Assembly (NCBI GenBank): GCA_964523795.1
Contig: CAZGAO010000008.1
Coordinates: 27,394-91,393 of the forward strand
Reading direction: 5' to 3'
From: SABY01 sp964523795
GTDB taxonomy: Bacteria; Bacteroidota; Bacteroidia; Bacteroidales; 4484-276
DNA length: 64,000 nucleotides
A model generated the notes under the pieces. It worked only from the letters and a program-made list of their open reading frames with translations. It was not told the origin of the DNA and did no database searches. Below are positions 60,773-64,000 of this stretch, piece after piece. A program made the position numbers and the translations under genes. How positions within the stretch are numbered: position 1 is the first letter of the stretch; every line of letters starts with the position of its first letter.

Positions 60773-60818
60773 AATAAAATCGTGAAGCCCGTATTAAGCC
60801 AGTTTTAAGATTTTAACC

Positions 60819-62588
60819 TTAGCTACGCCTCTTAGGTTTCCCCGACCAGCGATCAGGCTTGCGATCGGGCTTACGATCGAAGCTTCTTGGGCTTTTTGTG
60901 GGTTTGCTGTGTTTCATCGCCTCTTTGCCTTGCGCTATCGAAACTTCTACGCGATTACCTCTGAAACGGCTTTTCTTCAGCGAATTGATCACCTGGTCGG
61001 CAAAATCACTTTTCACTTCAAAAAACGAAAATTTTCCCATCAGGTCAATGCGGCCAATAGGCACTTTTACACCCGGCATACTGGTGTTAACATGCTCGAT
61101 GAGGGCGGCAGGCACCATACCATCAATTTTGCCCACACTCATAAAAATACGGGTATAGCCTTTTTCGGCCTTTCCATCGTGCTCTTTCATTCCACGTGCC
61201 TTGCCCCGGCCACCGCCGAAGTCGCTGGTCTCGCGGTCGCCGCGGTAGCTCTTACGGTCATCGGTGGGTTCGTTCAGCTCATCGGCATCACGATAGTAAT
61301 CCAAAAAGCGATTAAACTCCAAAGACACAAATCGCTTGATGAGTTCTTCTTTACTCAACCAGTCCAGTTTTTTATAAATCACCGGCAGGTAAGTATCGAT
61401 ATTCTTGTTATCCATCTCTACATGCTCCATTTTATCAACGAGATTAAAAAGCTGCTTTTCGCAGATTTCGCGACCGGTGGGAATTTTAGCCTTTTCGAAA
61501 CGGATTTTTAAGTTGCCTTCAATTTTGTTGATCGAATGTTTTTCGCGCAGGTGGGTAATGGCAATCGATATTCCATCTTTTCCAATTCTTCCTGTGCGTC
61601 CGCTGCGGTGGGTATAAACCTCGTAGTCATCGGGCAGGCTGTAATGAATTACGTGGGTAAGGTCGTTAACGTCCAGGCCACGGGCGGCCACATCGGTAGC
61701 CACGAGCAACTGCACATTGCGCACCCTGAACTTTTGCATCACCGTATCGCGCATGGGTTGCGACAGGTCGCCATGCAGCGAATCAGCACTATAACCATCT
61801 TGTATCAGCTTATCGGCAATCTCCTGCGTTTCGCGACGGGTGCGGCAAAAAACGATGCCATACACCTTGGGGTAGAAGTCGGCGATACGTTTCAACGCAA
61901 GGTATTTATCTTTGGCGTGAACGGTATAAACAATGTGCTTCACGTTTTCGGCACTGGCGTTGCGCGTTCCAATCACCACTTCTTCGGGATCACGCATATA
62001 TTTTGCAGCAATCTTTTTTATCTCGTTGGGCATGGTAGCCGAAAAAAGCAGGGTGTTTCTGTCAGCGGGGATGCTTTCAAGAATCTCGTTTATTTCATCC
62101 AAAAAGCCCATGTTGAGCATTTCGTCAGCCTCGTCCAGAACTACACGGTAAACCGATGAAAGCTTGGCTGCTTTGCGCTTTACCAGATCGAGCAAACGCC
62201 CGGGGGTAGCCACAATAATTTGTACACCTTCTTTTAACGCGGCCAGCTGGGGCTGAATGCTTGCACCGCCATAAACGGCTAATATTTCGAGACCTTCCAC
62301 ATATTTGGCATAGCTTTTCAGGTCTTTGGTAATTTGCATACAAAGCTCGCGTGTTGGGCTTAGGATAACTACCTGGGGTTTTTTAACCCTGATGTCGGAC
62401 TGCTGCACGATGGGTATTCCAAAGGCAGCCGTTTTGCCAGTTCCGGTTTGCGCCAGCCCAACAATATCGGTGTTTCGGTCGAGCAGGATAGGAATAATTT
62501 TTTCTTGTACAGGCATAGGTTTCTCAAAACCAAGCTCCTGTATGGCTTTTTGTATTTCGGGCATTACGCCCATTTCTTCAAATGTCAT
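60819..62588 (-). CDS. DEAD-box ATP-dependent RNA helicase
   Basis: A 589-residue helicase of the DeaD/CsdA-DbpA type. The Q motif (GFEKPMPVQEKIIP), I (AQTGTGKTAA), Ia (PTRELCMQ), Ib (TPGRLLDLV), II (VLDEADEMLN), III (FSATMP), IV (GIVFCRTRRE), V (VATDVAARGLDV) and VI (HRSGRTGRIG) are all intact. The C-terminal part has a DbpA-type RNA-binding domain (YTRIFMSVGKIDGMVPAALIEHVNTSMPGVKVPIGRI) and a basic, repeat-rich Arg/Lys tail (RKPDRKPDRWSGKPKRR). It remodels structured RNA during ribosome assembly or cold adaptation. A -7 box TACTTTTG is in the complement at 62714-62721. Confidence 0.95.
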   Translation of the reverse strand: MTFEEMGVMPEIQKAIQELGFEKPMPVQEKIIPILLDRNTDIVGLAQTGTGKTAAFGIPIVQQSDIRVKKPQVVILSPTRELCMQITKDLKSYAKYVEGLEILAVYGGASIQPQLAALKEGVQIIVATPGRLLDLVKRKAAKLSSVYRVVLDEADEMLNMGFLDEINEILESIPADRNTLLFSATMPNEIKKIAAKYMRDPEEVVIGTRNASAENVKHIVYTVHAKDKYLALKRIADFYPKVYGIVFCRTRRETQEIADKLIQDGYSADSLHGDLSQPMRDTVMQKFRVRNVQLLVATDVAARGLDVNDLTHVIHYSLPDDYEVYTHRSGRTGRIGKDGISIAITHLREKHSINKIEGNLKIRFEKAKIPTGREICEKQLFNLVDKMEHVEMDNKNIDTYLPVIYKKLDWLSKEELIKRFVSLEFNRFLDYYRDADELNEPTDDRKSYRGDRETSDFGGGRGKARGMKEHDGKAEKGYTRIFMSVGKIDGMVPAALIEHVNTSMPGVKVPIGRIDLMGKFSFFEVKSDFADQVINSLKKSRFRGNRVEVSIAQGKEAMKHSKPTKSPRSFDRKPDRKPDRWSGKPKRRS

Positions 62589-62713
62589 TGTTGATGATTT
62601 ACTTTAAATGATGTGTCAATCCGGATTGTGGATTCATTCTTCCGGAAAAATGCTTGACACACGTCTGTGGGAAGATATTTCAATCGCAATCTAACTTTCA
62701 CTGTTTCAGGCGG

Positions 62714-62721
62714 CAAAAGTA
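62714..62721 (-). promoter_or_regulatory. -7 box for the DEAD-box helicase gene
   Basis: The complement reads TACTTTTG, 126 nt upstream of the ATG at 62588; a long leader of about 120 nt is implied, which is common for cold-shock helicases. Confidence 0.45.
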
Positions 62722-62876
62722 ATGTTTTAATTTTAAATGAAAATAAGGGGAATTCTGGCAATAGTTTACAGCCTATCGTGTAATCGTTAATCGTTATCTG
62801 TTAATTGTTCATCGCTATTTGTTTTTTGTTAATCGTTCATTGTTGAGCGTAGCTGGAAGGTATGCGCCAGTATGAG

Positions 62877-62947
62877 AGACGCGCAGGTTGCGCGTCTGTA
62901 CAGATGAATGCTTGCGAAAGCGGGAGAGACGCGCCAGTTGCGCGTCT
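62877..62947. repeat. Second pair of AGACGCGCA/TGCGCGTCT palindromes
   Basis: Copies lie at 62877-62897 and 62927-62947, within a 50-bp tandem unit that also includes GCTTGCGAAAGYGG. They match the pair near 27.6 kb. The rest of 62589-63113 holds only A/T-rich sequence. Confidence 0.75.
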
Positions 62948-63113
62948 GTACACCCAATCGCTTGCGAAAGTGGATGGAGGTAAAGCCGCCCAAATTGGAC
63001 GGCTCTGCAATCTTTCCTATAAGCTTATTAATATTAAGATAAAAATCTTCATTTTTATTGATTTTAAAGCCCAATGAAAAAAAAATTATGCTTAGCTTTG
63101 GCGGCCTAAAATA

Positions 63114-64000
63114 ATGAGCGCAAAGCGAATGAGCAATCCTATAATCACATTGGCTAACCACACCCACCGCGACAAACCCGTTGTAAGCCTGATTTTTGAG
63201 AAGGATCACGCACTCATCGATAAAGTAAATCCTCTGGAATCCATTGCTTGGAAAGTAAAGACGCACAGCCAGCCCCGACCCATCGGGGGACGTGCATCTC
63301 TAATCAAAAGTACCACCTGGAGCCGAAGCCGGAAGTTCTGGTACATTCCTAAAAATGATTTTAAACTGAATGAAGTATTTGAGGCTTTGAAGGATGTGGC
63401 GTTTTTAGATTCTTCAGCCATCGAAAGTGAGAACCCCGCCCCCACTGTGGGTGAAACGAAAATCAAGAAAGAAGACCAGCCCAGTTCATCCACCAAAAAA
63501 AATGAGCATAAGCACATTGAAGTATGGTGTAACGAAAGGGAAAAAACATTTTATTTGTCCTTACCCATTGCATTAAAGGAAAAATTTAAAAAGCTGGAAG
63601 GAGCCTGGTGGCATCCCGAACTAAAGCAGTGGTCGGCGTTGGATACCGATGAAAACCGCGAGCAGCTAAAAGAGATACTATTGGAAGGTGGCCTGAAAGC
63701 TGAATACAAAAGTGATCTATTCGTAAAAAGTAAGAACGGCAAAACACCAAAACCAAAAAGAAACAACTTTAAAGATTTGGCCGAATTGAGCGATGTGCAT
63801 AGAGCAGAAATAGAAACATTTAAAAAGTGGATGATACAGAAACGGTATGCCGAAAATACCCTAAAAGTTTATCCTGCCTGCCTGACCATTTTCTTTCGTT
63901 TCTACTCAAATAAATTAATTGCTGACATCGGAATTAAAGACATCGAAAAGTTAAAAGAACTTATCACTACGTACTATCGTAAGGAAAAACCACTAACGTG
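63114..64000 (+). CDS. Tyrosine recombinase / integrase N-terminal part (runs off window)
   Basis: An open frame of 295 residues without a stop to the window end. A Bacteroidota-type integrase N-terminal region (TLANHTHRDKPVVSLIFEKD, two copies of a W(S).S...W..P strand unit: TTWSRSRKFWYIP and GAWWHPELKQWSALDTDENR) is followed by a core-binding SAM-like domain (FKKWMIQKRYAENTLKVYPACLTIFFRFY). The catalytic domain would lie beyond the window. About 14 residues near 48-65 (HSQPRPIGGRASL) are encoded by a palindrome inserted in frame. It may be a XerC/D-like or transposon integrase. The ATG at 63114 is the most upstream in frame; 63129 is an alternative. Confidence 0.8.
   Translation, partial: MSAKRMSNPIITLANHTHRDKPVVSLIFEKDHALIDKVNPLESIAWKVKTHSQPRPIGGRASLIKSTTWSRSRKFWYIPKNDFKLNEVFEALKDVAFLDSSAIESENPAPTVGETKIKKEDQPSSSTKKNEHKHIEVWCNEREKTFYLSLPIALKEKFKKLEGAWWHPELKQWSALDTDENREQLKEILLEGGLKAEYKSDLFVKSKNGKTPKPKRNNFKDLAELSDVHRAEIETFKKWMIQKRYAENTLKVYPACLTIFFRFYSNKLIADIGIKDIEKLKELITTYYRKEKPLT
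63259..63299. repeat. Palindromic element inserted in frame in the integrase gene
   Basis: AGACGCAC (63259-63266) pairs with GTGCATCT (63292-63299), and CCCCGA (63273-63278) with TCGGGG (63283-63288) inside. The outer arms match the dispersed AGACGCGCA/TGCGCGTCT family. The insertion separates WKVK from TTWSRSRKFW of the integrase. Confidence 0.6.

Noticed and set aside
1020..64000. tRNA, rRNA or tmRNA genes
   Set aside because: I looked through the larger intergenic regions for cloverleaf T-loop patterns (GGTTCRANNCC) and saw no complete tRNA; the GGGTTCGCAGCCCC module only superficially resembles a T arm and has no acceptor or anticodon arms.

Overview
The window is a chromosomal contig from a member of the Bacteroidota, most probably a Bacteroidia- or Bacteroidales-like anaerobe. 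The evidence is a type IX secretion (T9SS) component (PorQ), a secreted amylase with a T9SS sorting tail, SusC-style carboxypeptidase-regulatory and TonB-receptor architecture, many SSC/MAC-type lipoproteins, family-specific proteins (DUF4294, DUF4834, DUF5723, DUF3108, DUF349), and repeated TAnnTTTG -7 promoter boxes with few Shine-Dalgarno sites. A 100-N scaffold gap lies at 24255-24354. Acetate kinase, a hydroxyacyl-CoA dehydrogenase and phosphofructokinase suggest a fermentative sugar or amino-acid user (inference).

Layout. 1-9.9 kb: a truncated porin-like gene, 3-hydroxyacyl-CoA dehydrogenase plus ackA, then a TPP riboswitch driving a TonB-dependent receptor followed by two envelope thioredoxin-fold proteins, then porQ and a DUF4294 gene. 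9.9-13.6 kb: a scrambled accessory patch with two decayed copies of a T9SS type-B (gliding-motility-associated) C-terminal domain, two paralogous antitoxin-like miniproteins, a DUF4143 ATPase, an Rpn-type nuclease and a MITE-like repeat. 13.8-19.5 kb: a strikingly A/T-rich surface-polysaccharide segment (glucuronyl C5-epimerase-like protein, methyltransferase, kinase-fold protein, two glycosyltransferases). 19.5-23 kb: small proteins, a YfhO-like membrane protein and DUF4834. 22.8-27.5 kb: translation genes rpsF-rpsR-rplI and rpsP-rimM-trmN6, then pcm, split by a repeat-rich zone containing the gap. 27.9-32.3 kb: a Gfo/Idh oxidoreductase and an envelope operon with a polyprenyl-phosphate sugar transferase. 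32.4-33 kb: fragments of a DNA adenine methylase and another gene.

33-46 kb: envelope and secreted proteins (patatin with beta-barrel, von Willebrand A protein, lipoproteins, T9SS-exported GH13 amylase, Mpv17-like membrane protein, DUF5723 protein). 46-53 kb: an SDR oxidoreductase, aroC, a very acidic DUF349 protein and a large membrane protein. 53-56.6 kb: a GPP34 protein, a dead IS4-family element with 18-bp inverted repeats, and a coiled-coil PD-(D/E)XK protein. 56.6-62.6 kb: miaA, a pRiA4b ORF-3-like protein, CCA-adding enzyme, pfkA and a DEAD-box helicase. The window ends inside a tyrosine recombinase.

The most distinctive aspect is the density of short palindromic repeat families between genes: an ~82-bp element with 15-bp terminal inverted repeats, a paired AGACGCGCA/TGCGCGTCT palindrome, a GGGTTCGCAGCCCC module, a CCTTAGTAGAAAA mini-element, and low-complexity GATGTCCGAT/TTTAGAT tracts. 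Two palindromes appear to have been inserted in frame inside coding sequences (the Rpn nuclease and the terminal integrase), like the protein-coding palindromic elements known from Rickettsia. I did not find a CRISPR array, an rRNA or tRNA gene, or a clearly new multi-gene defence system.
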